Positions 45,840-56,921 of a DNA stretch of 64,000 nucleotides are shown one piece after another (position 1 is the first letter of the stretch; each line of letters opens with the position of its first letter). The stretch spans positions 20,626,717-20,690,716 of the forward strand of contig CM077828.1 in NCBI GenBank assembly GCA_039720395.1. The letters run 5' to 3'. This DNA is from Liquidambar formosana (taxonomy: Eukaryota > Streptophyta > Magnoliopsida > Saxifragales > Altingiaceae). Both the position numbers and the translations under genes were made by a program. The notes beneath the pieces were generated by a model that had not been told where the DNA came from, did not search any database, and was given only the letters and a program-made list of their open reading frames with translations.

Positions 45840-46206
45840 TCGCTAGGGTTTTCTATGGATTTGATAATATGCGATTCAGCTGCTGTGTACGTAAGGTGAG
45901 TACATATGTTTTTGGTAGTTTTGAGTTTTTACATTGTTCTTGCATTTGTCACTGAGATTTGAGTGGGTTTTTTATGTGTGGGTGAGTATTTTTGGAGATT
46001 GTCGAGTTTGATGGTCTTGTATGGTGTGCTTAATTCTGTAGTAAAAATTTGTTATGTTTTTAGAGAGAAGAAGTGTATCATGGTACTGTATACTACTTAT
46101 TATATGTTTACGCATTTATTGGTAGTAGAGTGGTACTGTTGTTAGAATGGGGAACAAGCTGGTTATGTTCACATAATAATTTGATATTGTTTGTGTATTT
46201 CTATAG
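45840..46206 (+). promoter_or_regulatory. Leader of the transposase gene with a 5' UTR intron
   Basis: A good donor (AAG|GTGAGT at 45895/45896) and acceptor (TATAG at 46202-46206) enclose an intron that ends 24 bases before the transposase ATG. This is a prediction from splice-site consensus only. Confidence 0.45.
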
Positions 46207-46230
46207 GTTAATATATCCATTTGAGATGCG

Positions 46231-48480
46231 ATGGATGAGAACATATGTTTAATGTGTACGTTTGGTGGGAGGACAGCTGCTATGCCTGCAGATGTGCACA
46301 CATCTTTTGATGATATTCAAGGGTTTGTGATATCGAAATGGAGGAGTTTGAGGCCGGGGATGGCTGGACTGTTTTATTCGCTCCTTAGCCATATGAGAAT
46401 TATGATAGACAATGATGTTGATGTAAGAACTATGTTTTCCATTGGGAGGCGTATGCACATGATTCAATTTGACATTGAGGTGGTAGATAATGGTGGATTG
46501 GCAGGTATAGGTGGCGTGTTGAATATTTGTAATGGTGAAGTTACGGCGGGAGAGTTTAATGATATGGAAACTGATTTGTTGCCGTCTTTTTGTTCGCATG
46601 AGGAGCGGAATTTGCTAAGTGCTAGTTGGGCGCACTTGATAAAGAATGTGGGTCAGTGTTTCAAAGATGGTGTGAAAGGATTTAGAGTTGCGTTGCGCAA
46701 ATATTCAGTTGAAATTGGATTTAACTATGATTTTGTGAGGAATGAATCGGATAGAGTAACGGCTGTATGTAGGATGAAGGAGCGTCGGGAGTGCGAGTGG
46801 CGAGTGCATGCACGCATGGAGCATGAAATGGGTGGTTCTACATTCGTCAATTGAACAATGTTCACACATGTGGGGCAGCTGTTCGAATGACCAAGCATAA
46901 TAGGATGGGGTCTGACATTGTGTCGTCTGAAATGGTAGAGGTTGTGCGTGACAAGTCGCTTTTGAGTGCTGTTGAAGTTAGGCGAGATTTTAAAAGGAAG
47001 TATGGGCTGGATATATCGTACACCAATGCGTGGATGGGTATTGAGAAGGTGCGGAATTGTTTGTATGGTGATAACTCTGAGTCATTTGACCAACTTCGTT
47101 GGTTCATTGACGAGTCCTTGAGGACAAATCCGGGCAGCAAACTTGTTTTGGATATGGATGAATGTAGCAATCGGTTTAAGAGGTTTTTTGCATCTTTCTA
47201 TGCATGCATTCATGGCTTCACATATTGTCGACCAATGTTGTTTGTGGATGGTACTTTTTTGAAGAGTAGGTATAAAGGGCAATTATTAGCTGCGACGGCG
47301 AAGGATGGAAATCAAGGTATGTTTGATGATGTTAATATTTTGTTCAATTTAGTTGATTTGAGACAGTATGGTGGTACTGTTAAATGAGTTATTGAATATG
47401 TAGTTTAGTATCATTTTTAAAGAAGCATGTGTTATCAAATTTTTTGTTGCAGGGTTATTCCTGGTGGCATTTGCTGTGGTTGATGCTGAGTCAGAAGATA
47501 ATTGGAGATGGTTTTTTGAGAATTTGCGTGAAATTGTAGGCGATGCGAGGCAATTCACGTTTATTTCAGATCGAAACAATGGGTTGAGGTCGGCACTTCC
47601 AAAAGTATTTCCAACAGCATACCATGCCTATTGCCTTCATCATTTGAAGATGAATTTGCGAGACAAGGTTAGGGGTCATAAGTCATTCAAAGATCGAATG
47701 GTGTTTTTATTTCGCGAATGTGCATATGCTCCAACTGAGCATAAGTTTGAGGAGAAGTTGTCTGAAGGGAAGGAGCAAGTACAATTTTTCCTAAATGACT
47801 GTCCTTTTCAATGTTGGGCGAACGCGTACTTCCAAGGGCAGCGGTATGGTGAGATGTGTTCTAATGTTGCTGAATCATTTAACGCTTGGATCAAGGAAGC
47901 TCGTTTTCTGCCAATTACAAACATGGTTGATTTGATTAGATCCCAGATTATGGCGCAAATGTGTAATAGGAGGTTGGAAGCAGATTCTTGGAATACTATA
48001 TTATGCCCAAAGATGGATGAGGGGTTAGGTGATAAGTTGGATAAGGGGAGGACATGGAGGGTTAGCATGTCCAGTGATAGTGTCTTTGAGGTTCATTCGT
48101 ACCCATCTGTTACTGTTGACATTTTAAATTTCACATGTACTTGTTATCAATGGCAGATTAATGGGTTTCTATGCTCGCACGCTGCTGTAGCAATTCAAGC
48201 TAGTGGCGGTGACATTAATGACTATGTAAAGGATTACTTTTACACATCTTCATTTCGTGAAGCATACTCTCAACCGATTCATCCCATTTCTACAGCTCTA
48301 AAAGTGGGAGTTAGTGTTGAAAATTGTGAGTTTGTTCTTCCACCTAATACAAGACGGCCTGCAGGGAAGCCGAAGAATAGGAGGATACTTTCAAGAGGAG
48401 AGAAGATAAGGCAAATTAAATGCGGTAGATGTGGAAGGCTTGGAACTCATAATAAGAAGACATGTCAAGAACCAATATAG
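46231..48480 (+). pseudogene. MULE transposase (MURA-like), one frameshift
   Basis: ATG at 46231. The N-terminal part (to about 46830) includes the Mutator DNA-binding region. A one-base loss or equivalent near 46828-46833 shifts the frame; the following frame has FYIRQLNNVHTCGA, which normally continues the same domain. An intron 47317-47452 is removed in phase 1, joining DGNQG to LFLVAFAVVDAE. The DDE catalytic residues are visible: Asp in VDGTFLKSRYKG (about 47247), Asp in FISDRNNGL (about 47569) and Glu in NVAESFNAW (about 47872). Then a SWIM zinc finger (CTCYQWQINGFLCSH) and a terminal CCHC knuckle (CGRCGRLGTHNKKTC). It would cut and paste the element by binding its terminal repeats in the nucleus. 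Confidence 0.9.
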
Positions 48481-49232
48481 CATTTGTTTGTGGTTGTTTT
48501 TTCAAGTTTGTTGCTAATAGTAAATGTTCTGAGTAACATTTTTGTAAGGCATAATGTTACACGTTGGAATAATGATTTTATGATATTACATGTTGTGAAG
48601 GAGTATGACGAAATGTTAATGTATACTTTTAACAGTATAGTGATACTGTCTGTAACATAAAGTAGTAAAATGTGCCAATGTCATTTTGTTACGCAACTGT
48701 GAGTACCATGATAATGTGTTATGGTGACATGAGCAACTTATTAGATTTGTAATTGCCAATAGTGTAATGATACTGTTGGGGTAACGTTATATGGTAGTTT
48801 AATTTGAAGTGCAATTTAAAGCTTAATTCCAAGAAAGTGAATTTTGTATAATTGAATATGAATGGACTATGTGTTGTAGTTTGCTTGGATATACAATAAT
48901 ATGATGGGTGTAATTAGGTTTTGGGTTTGTGTGTGTTTTAATTTTTAACTTGCAACAGTAGAGTGGTACTGTTGATGGATTCTTAGTTACAGAATTAGCA
49001 CTTGAAAAGTATTGTGATACATAAACTGTTGGCAACATTTTGCAGATCAGCAATCATATAAGTTGGCAAGCCTGTGCAGATTTTGAAACCTTATAACAAT
49101 AAATTTCAATTGTTACTATTTAAGAACATAAAGAAAATTTGTAACTGTACACCCAGGTTCACAAAAGAATTGTATGTAGACTGTTCATAAAATTCAATCA
49201 AATCCAACAATGTATTCCTAGACATCTCAAGT
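48481..49232. other. Spacer between convergent MULE genes
   Basis: Non-coding. Contains four or more copies of the 'agtggtactgttg' type motif (near 48632, 48760, 48955), which is discussed with the ULP gene introns. Confidence 0.6.
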
Positions 49233-51954
49233 TCACTTTCTCTTGGCCTCTTTTGCTTTTGCAGCCGCTTTTGCTTTTGGATATGCGATAGATAGTGGTT
49301 TGACAGTTATTGCATCGCTCTCTTTTGGAGTAGTTGTTTGCCTTTCCCAGTTTGGATTCCATGATCGGTCACCATCGAAAATGATTTCTTGGAGGATGTC
49401 CCTTCTAAAGCTTTGAACTTCTTGTAGAGTCATGGTCTCTGTAATATTTAGACCGTAGGAGTAATCAAGAATGAGGTTGCAGACAATGATTCCGCAGTCG
49501 AGTCTACAAAAAAGAATGATAAAATGAGCAGCGTTGATGCATATTTGTTTGCAAAGTTGTTGACAGTGTCATAATACTGTTGCACGATATAAAAATGAAA
49601 AGAAAATGTGGTCAAAATAGTGTGTAGCAGTCCCATTATCCTGGTGTAATATGTGTAAAGTGTCAAAAAGGGTTCAACATTGTATTGTTATATCAGCAGC
49701 AATATGAAACAAAGAAAATAGTACTAAATACTCACGAGTATTCAATTCATTGGGGTGTATTTTCTACTGATTCAATCTCCAATTGCTGATCTTGATTGTC
49801 TTGTAGCCCCATTTGGTGCACGTACTCCGCCTGACAATAGTTGTATTATGTTAATATGGTAACTAATAAGAATGTTTTTTATAGTAATTTTTGGTTAAGT
49901 GATGTTATTACCACTTTTTTAGCTTTGTTGTAGTGGTTGTCTTCAATTTGTTCACGCGGGCGCATGGAATTGTGATGTCTCCATGTTCCGTTTTGCGTGT
50001 CGTTCACAAGTAAAGTCCAGTGGTTTTCAACTCCACTAGGTCTAGCAGCTGTAATGAGGGGGTAGAGGTGATATCTGGTACCGGATATGGCTGCTTCAAT
50101 AACTTTGTCATCAAACCACTTAGATTTCAATTGAGCATCGGGGCTATCAAAGTAGATCTGCAATGTATAAACCCATACTTATTAGACATAGAGTTAAGTA
50201 TGATTTGTTGTATCAAAGTGTGTTTTTGTGCCATAATTACCATGCTTGTGGTTGGGATGTAGTATGTGAGATTTTTATATTTTGTCTCAGATGTGATAAT
50301 GGCTCCAAATGCATCAATGACCTGCAAGTAGTCAAATTAAGCATTATAATCAATTTGGACATTAGCAATGCTTCTTATTTGAATAAAGTAAATGTTAGCA
50401 ATGCAGCGGTGTTTTCTTGTAGTATGTAAAATGTTGATGCTAAAATACACGTAACATAGTAACGTGGTGCTGTTGGCATAACATCTGTTATCAATAGGAT
50501 AGTGGTGCTGTTATGCTTTATTATCACGGAACACAGTATAGTGGTGCTGTTAAACTAAACACTCAAAAGCATTATGGATTGATCATAAAAACTTTCACAA
50601 GAGTAATGTGATAATTTCACTGCAAAAATAGATTACCAAAACAAAAGTTACAACATGGTTACGTTGCCGCTTGTGTCGCCTTCAGTGAGCAGTTGCCTGA
50701 TGTCCTTTAGTTGGACAATGTTGGAACCATTTGAGGAACGCTAGATTGTTGCACTGCATGTATGAACAAAAATTAGTACATTCACATTGTTTTTAGTAGA
50801 GTATATGAAATGTTTTAAAAGATGTTGTGTTAAAAAGTATTTGGAGAATTCTTTTTGAAACATGTCTTTAACTCTTATCCTTTCTTCATTAGTCAGCAAC
50901 TTTGACACAGGACTCCGGACGGGGAATGTGAGTTGTATACCATCTGCATGGGATGGTATTTTGTCAACAAAGTCATCCACATCAATGCTTTCTTCTTCCC
51001 CCATCTCTTTTCCCACTTTTTTCTCATCTTTAGCGGTTGCTTTCTTAACCCCCTTTGCCTTTTTGCTTGTCTCATACGTGTACTCAGGCTTCTTACTATC
51101 TTTCCGGGTGCCTTGTTTGGACTTTACACGCTTTGCAAGAGATGATGGAGTTGGTTGTTTTTTGGGCGCACGAGTAGTCTTTTTCACTGCTGTTGGTTTT
51201 TGGGCTGCCTTTTCAAATGCTTGGGTGATGTTGTGTACATTGAATTCCATGGTTTCTTCCTCTAAATCATCCTTCAAAACAGCAAAGTGATAATGTTATA
51301 GCACGAAAACTATTTCGAAAATGAAGTGGTGATGTGATAGCGAAAACATTATAGCAATATTATGATGGTGCTGTTACATGACAAAAAAGAAAACAAATCA
51401 ACAATCACCACTAGCAAGTTTAAAGTGAAATTTTCATGCCTTTTTGCTTTGCAACTCTTTTAAAGCTGCTTCATATTTCTTTTGGATCTCTTGTAGCTGG
51501 GTTTCCAATTCTGAATTCAGTATTTGCAGGTTCTCTATTTGTTTATCTTTTGTAGCCACTTTATCTTGCAATTCATTCACTTGTGTTTTGAGTTGTGCGA
51601 GCAAGTGATCTGTATGAACATCCCCTGTCTTTGTTGGGTTCTCCGCTTTTTCAAGCTCTTCATCCCCAACTTCTTCATGCTTGTCATCAACATCAGCATC
51701 ACTTTCATGTTCACTTCCTTGTTCTTCACCACTTTGGGTGTTTTGACCTTCCTCTTCATCAACATTTTCTTCTTCATCCTTTTCATCAGTGGCATCAGTG
51801 TGTTGGCGATCATGCCCAATGTCAAGTGTTTGGTACCTAACATTGAAAAGACGCTTTTCCTTTTTGTTGCCCTCGATTTCACCATCGTAGATCTGCACAT
51901 GAATAAAGTTGTATTAAATTGTTTATTTGATTTTTTTATGCAAAAAACACTGTT

Positions 51955-52260
51955 TATTTGTATAACAGTACCAGTTTACTGTTGGTAGTAATATTTTATA
52001 ACTATTTTCACAGTACCAGTGTACTATAGTTAGTTTTAAACAGTATGTATAAACAGCACCAGTTTATATATTTGCAACAGTACCAGTGTACTGTTGTTAG
52101 TTTTTAAACCGTATGTATAAACAGTACTAGTTTATATATGCAACAGTACCAGTGTACTATTGTTAGTTTTTAAACCATACTTATCAACAGTACCAGTTTA
52201 CTGTTGACAGTATCTAAAATGTAGGAAACAGTAAAAGTGTAGTGATACTACGTATAGTCA
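51955..52260. repeat. Dense cluster of hairpin motif ACAGTACCAGTNTACTGT in a ULP intron
   Basis: Seven to eight copies at about 35-65 bp spacing (51966, 52009, 52050, 52076, 52120, 52141, 52186, 52228). Each copy pairs ACAGTA with TACTGT around a 6-base loop, or is a degenerate form. The intron lies between exons 3 and 4. Confidence 0.85.
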
Positions 52261-53229
52261 AAAAACACTGTTGAACATTATATAATACTTACCTCATCAC
52301 TTGGAATGCTTCCAAGTGTAATCTTCTCCATGGCCTTTGTTAGCTTTCCTAGGTGCCATTTCACGAACCTTGGAATTGAATTTTTGTTCATTGGCTTGAT
52401 TATGGTGCTGTGCTCACATAGCCAATACTGTAGCAATACATAAAGTTGCATTTGTTAATTGATTGTCATATTTAATGAGGAATTATGGAAAGTTAATGTA
52501 AATACTTGGAACTACTTGCTTACCAGAAGTGCAATCACGCAGCCGGTCACATTTGTAGGGATGTTATGTGATTTTTGAATTGATGCTTCCAAAAAGTTTT
52601 TAATTGCACCCGGCCAGTCATAATTCATCATGGCATCCAAGTCTTCCACATATTTCACATAGGACCAGCTGAGATTTGTGCCAGATGTGGTGAAGAAGAC
52701 AGAAACAAAGGCATACAAACATAATAGCCTGGCAACGTCTTCATTGTCTTCTTTACTTTGCCTGTTCATAGCTTCTTTTATTAGCTTCTCGATGGTAGTT
52801 GGAGTTAACCTGAGAACACCCCCACACATGCGCTCAACTAATGTAGGATTGGGTTTTAGGATGCGCCCCAAACTAACTGGATCCGTTCCTTGATGTATGC
52901 CGAAAATCAAGCAGAAGTCGCTATTCCTCAATTTTAAGAGCTTTTTGCCTATATTGAAAGCTGTGTAATAAGGTGTGTAGGTACGGATGATGGTGATGAC
53001 ATCCTTGTCATGCTTCTTGATGCACTTTGTTTTCAATTTTCCATCTACAAAAGGTTTGAAGAAACCCCAAAAAGGGGTGTGTTTCAGCTCAACTACATGC
53101 CTCTCCTCCAATTTGTTTTCCTTAAAGATTCTTTCAACAGCCAATAGGTTGCAACGCAGTTGGTTGGCTGTTGAGGTACGAGGTTTCTTTTCCTTGCTTG
53201 TGCTGCCAACATCGGAGCTTGTTTCTGAT

Positions 53230-54140
53230 TATCAATGAAACAAGTTAAAAAGTATCAGTTTAGTGATAACTGTCTATTAATTTAGTGCATTAGATAGCAC
53301 CAGTTTACTGTGTGCTGTATATATATACAGCACCAATTCACTGTTGTTATTAAAAAACCAATTCAACGTTTAGCACTCAATACAAGTTTCACAATAGTAA
53401 GTTGATAATGGTCGAAGGTGTAATATGAATGTTTGAGAAATAAAATACACAATATATTGAAGCGACAGCATGAATTTACTATATGCATTATTTTTTTTGC
53501 AAATATATACACTATAATCATGAGGCATGAAACAGCACCAGATTTCTCTTGGAGTTTATATATATACAGCACCAGTTTACTGTTGTTGTTAAAAAACCAA
53601 TACAACGGTCATCACTCATTACAAGTTCCACAATCGTAAGATGGTACTGTTGGAGTTTATATATATACAGCACCAGTTTACTATTGGTAATAAAATACCT
53701 ATACAACATTTAACATTCAGTAGAAAGTGCACAACAGTAAGGCCACAATGTTTTGAAGGTGTATTTATATATTTTGAGAAAAAGACTACAAATTATATCA
53801 ATTAATAGCACCAAGTTACTGTATTATCAATATTTCCAGATATACAATACTACAATGATGGGCGTTGAAATAATTAATTGAAACAGTAAGGTAATGCTGT
53901 TGAATCGTATAGATTGGGGTACAATTGTGAAAGCTAATAACAAATTACGGAGGAATAGTACCAAGATTATGTTGGAACAAAATTTCTTTAAGTATATGTA
54001 ATCAAATTGGTGTACAGGAAAATGTAGGGTGCGCAGTAATATGGTACTGTTGGAAGTGCAAATTCTAATCGTTATAGTTTAGTTAAATATTGGGTCGATT
54101 TATGCACATTAATAGCACCAATACCCTGTTGAGTCGCTAT
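53230..54140. repeat. Second cluster of the hairpin motif in ULP intron 1
   Basis: About nine copies including 'cagcaccagtttactg' (53293, 53565, 53668), 'agatggtactgttgga' (53640), 'aatatggtactgttgg' (54037) and 'tagcaccaataccctgttg' (54108). The segments 53320-53400, 53560-53640 and 53660-53740 are longer repeats that carry the motif. Confidence 0.75.
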
Positions 54141-54779
54141 TATTTCAAAATCGACACAGTAACCAAACCAAATGGGGTTTTCGCGCAAATGCACTATTTA
54201 CAAACCCTACATCTAGTGTCGTCGTCTACATTAGAGTTCAAATGCAAATATATGGATGAGAATATATCAGATGGACTGAAGGAATGGTACGGTTTAGTAT
54301 GGGGTTTGTACAATTTGTAATATTGCGACAATACTACATTTGAACAAGAAAAAATCATCTAAAATAACGATTTAAAGTGTAAAACAAACCATTTCACTGT
54401 TTATATGTAAAAGGAAAGAAGCAACGAATGGCTACTTACTTCTTTTCGCCATTGAAGTGCTTCAGTCGGAAGCCCTAGGTCTGCAATCGATTTCGCAATG
54501 GTCGTTTCCGATTCCTTTGTGTGTGTTGTGTTGTACCATGTACCATCTCGCTGTTTGTGGGTTGAAGATCCTTTGTGGCAGAAAACCCTAGAATGGGAGT
54601 TGGTTCTGTGTCTAGTGATGGAAACTAATTTTTTTTTGGGAAAGCTTTTCATATTCCGTACGTTTCTATATTTTTGCCGGAAAAAATGGAGCGTGTGGAG
54701 CGCAGAATCCTATTTTTCCGTTCGGGGGAGTATCATGGCACGTTCGTAATTTTAGGGAAGTTTTAAGAAGAAGGATATA

Positions 54780-54880
54780 TCCGACTTTTTAACGTGAAAT
54801 GGGGTTTTTGCTGAACATTTGTTTTAGTAGGTTCTATTAACTTATAAGTCTTATACATGGGGGTTTTCGCCAAAATTCCC
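54780..54880 (-). repeat. MULE right terminal inverted repeat
   Basis: Mirror of the left end; ends in ...gttttcgccaaaattccc at 54880. Confidence 0.75.
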
Positions 54881-54889
54881 TTAAAAATA

Positions 54890-55261
54890 TTTTCTTTACA
54901 AGGCACAGAAAAATTAATTCTCTTCAACAAAGGTAATTTTGGGAATATGAAGAAGGTCAATCTCAACTATTCCCCACCAACACAAAAATGACGCCAAATT
55001 TCTTCCAGTAATAAAATTTCGAATTATGATCATCAATCACGAATCCTAAATTTAATCTCAATTAGAATTCAACAAAAATATGCAACCTTTACTTCAAATA
55101 ATTATGTTCAAATAAACCCGATGAGCAACCAAGTTCAGCAAAAATCGTAAAAATAATCGCAAACGAGCAGTAGATCACAATCGAGACAAATCATCAAACA
55201 GATAGAGGTTGAAAGTTGAAGCCGTAGATAATCTCAATCAAAGTCCTAATAGAGTGAGGTT
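54890..55261. other. Intergenic or intronic DNA right of the MULE
   Basis: No gene. If the exon candidate at 55262-55511 is real, this would be its first intron on the minus strand, cut by the MULE. Confidence 0.35.
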
Positions 55262-55511
55262 TCAGAGAGAGGTACTCACCGGAGGTCGTTCATGAACAAT
55301 CGACGTCGGTGGAACATAGTTCAGATCTCTTGATCCACGTCGATCGCCGGTGGAAGTCGTTTCCGGTTAGAGAATCAACGGTTGAAGCTTGACGTTCTGC
55401 GGGTCTAGATCTGGATTTGGGAAATGGGGAGTGAGAGAGAGGTCGAATGTCGCCGTAACAAGAAGGTTTGTGGTTTGAAGAGAGAGGAAGGGAAAGTGGA
55501 GACCAAAACAT
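55262..55511 (-). other. Candidate 5' exon of an unknown minus-strand gene
   Basis: Less AT-rich and with more CG dinucleotides than its surroundings. On the minus strand an ATG at 55511 opens 73 codons, rich in Ser, Pro and Arg (LSLPLSSNHKPS, HSPFPKSRSRPAERQ), closed just before a good splice donor (CCTCCG|GTGAGT near 55274). It could be a leader exon or a decayed first exon of a gene whose rest has been lost. No family recognised. Confidence 0.3.
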
Positions 55512-56365
55512 AAGTGGGAAATGGTTTGGGCGGGAATTTGAGATTTGGTGATCCTACCATCAAAACGACGTCATGTTATGGTAAAGAGTGCAAAGGATCA
55601 CTGCTTGGCCATCTGTCACTCTATCTTCACACTACGGCATGAAGTCCTAATATAAACAGTTGGCATTACCCTTTGTTTGGTACGAGGAATGAACGGGAGG
55701 ATGGAAAGGGAAAGGAAAAGTTGAAGGAAAAGAAAGGGGTTAACTCTTGACCTCTTGTGTATCGAGGAGGGAAAGAAGGAAGAAGGAAGAAGGGAAAAGA
55801 AACCCCTCAAATTACATTTTTCTCATCATCCTAATTTGGGGGAATGAGGGAGGGAAAGAATGATGGTATTGTTCTCTTTACTTATTAAGTGAATGATTTT
55901 GGGTTCAAATTTATGAAAAAGCATTGATATCCATTTGTAAATATTGAGAGTTACTGAAAGGGGATTGTTCAGGAAAAAATTTTTTGTGAAATCTGCTCAT
56001 GCTCATTTGTTAGCCCAATCAATTTAGATACCTCAGGTTTATTTCTTTGCAATTACATATATAGGACCTAGGAATTTCCCCTCTAACATGAACGTTTATC
56101 TAAACTAATAAAGTGTTTCCCCCTTAACGTATTAGATTGTGCCAGCCCTTGGTGGTGCATTTCGAAGGTTTCCTCAAACCAAAGAATTTCAAGATTTCTA
56201 TAGTATTTATTTCGATCAGTCAAGAAATTAATAGAAATGTTCCGACCATATCAATAGAAAAGAAAGGAATTAAGTTTTGCCTATGGGGCTGTAGCACAAA
56301 TGATGTCTCCTCCTCTTAAGACAAGCAAAGAGTTTGTAGGAGGTTGAAACCACTCCTATGTGATA
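55512..56365. other. Intergenic, contains block C copy
   Basis: No gene. From about 55900 to 56365 the sequence matches block C near WAKL-3 (ttgtgccagcccttggtgg, gtcaagaaattaatagaaat), so the WAKL-associated tandem duplication extended to here before later insertions. Confidence 0.55.
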
Positions 56366-56550
56366 GGAGTGTGCGCGGGTCAGTTTGGAGTGGTTAGGAG
56401 AGAAATCACCAATCAACCCGCCAAAGGCGGTTTGCAAAATTTTCAACCCGTCGCCAAACCGTTGGTTCGAAAAACCGACGGATTGGTTGATTTCTTTTGA
56501 CGGTTTTGAACCAACGGTTTAGGTGGATTGAGCGGGTTATATCATGCCCT
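56366..56550. repeat. Inverted-repeat segment, possible MITE
   Basis: Arms AAACCGTTGGTTCGAAAA (56456-56474) and the facing ttttgaaccaacggttt (56504-56520), within outer 'gcgggtcagtttgg' and 'attgagcgggtt' sequence typical of plant hAT-type MITEs. Boundaries are not established. Confidence 0.45.
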
Positions 56551-56835
56551 TCATAACTTTTATAAGGATTGTCAAATGACCAAAAAGTGAGCTTTCATAA
56601 TTTCTATGAGGATGGTTTGTTAATTTTTTAGCAAAAATGTTTAGAAACAAACCATTTTTTTTCCTTTTTGGTAAAAAGAGACAAATCATTTAACATTTTA
56701 TAATATCAAATTCCACAAAATAATTATAGACCAAGCAACAAGAAGTTAAAAAAAATTTTAAAAAATTAAAAAAAAAACCTATAATGACTTAACATGTTTT
56801 CTTGTAGAAAGTGTGATATATATATATATATACAC

Positions 56836-56921
56836 AGAGGTGATCCCATCAGCACTATGCATTGGGGGTTGTACCCCTTGCATTGATTCAATGCATCTCA
56901 CATCTCACTAATGTACAAGGT
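56836..56921 (-). mobile_element. Truncated family P palindromic repeat
   Basis: Runs from 'gaggtgatcccatcagcac' to 'cactaatgtacaagg' after a TA tract and is cut by the gypsy LTR. The remaining half would be beyond the gypsy element, outside the window. Confidence 0.75.

Larger units (their letters stand above)
49233..54452 (-). pseudogene. ULP-like cysteine protease gene (C48) of the MULE, about ten exons, interrupted
   Basis: Minus strand. Predicted exons: 54452-54440, 53224-52524, 52427-52293, 51892-51440, 51271 to about 50800, 50740-50663, 50321-50241, 50157-49912, 49830-49736, 49503-49233. The first join gives MAKRKTSSDVG with basic, nuclear-signal-like KEKKPR. Exon 2 holds a DUF1985-like region (FNIGKKLLKLRNSDFCLIFG, then LLCLYAFVSVFF). 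Exon 4 is acidic and ends in a coiled coil; exon 5 is Lys-rich. The protease core is in the last exons: HWTLLVNDT with the catalytic His, HHNSMRPR where other ULPs have the Asp, and LDCGIIVCN with the catalytic Cys. An in-frame TGA at 49747-49749 cuts the chain just before the Cys exon. The exon 4 donor would be GC rather than GT, and the exon 5-6 join is uncertain. In a live element it may remove SUMO-like modifiers; the substrate is unknown. Confidence 0.8.
45324..54880. mobile_element. MULE carrying transposase and ULP-type protease genes (KAONASHI-like), 9,557 bp
   Basis: Left end GGGAAAATTAGCAATAACCC and reverse-complemented right end GGGAATTTTGGCGAAAACCC form degenerate terminal inverted repeats which continue imperfectly for about 100 bp. 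The 9-bp target duplication is taaaaaata (45315-45323) and ttaaaaata (54881-54889). Inside are a Mutator-type transposase gene on the plus strand and a ULP/C48 protease gene on the minus strand, convergent. This pairing is known from plant MULEs that acquired a ULP-like gene. Both genes carry a disabling lesion, so this copy is probably no longer autonomous. Confidence 0.9.

Noticed and set aside
45500..45955. 151-codon frame upstream of the transposase
   Set aside because: It crosses the predicted 5' UTR exon and has no domain; the Cys/Phe/Trp-rich content fits chance in a T- and G-rich leader.
51524..51988. 154-codon plus-strand frame over the acidic coiled-coil exon
   Set aside because: It is the complement of the ULP exon 51892-51440, whose codon pattern (Glu, Asp, Lys repeats) explains the Phe/Leu-rich antisense frame.
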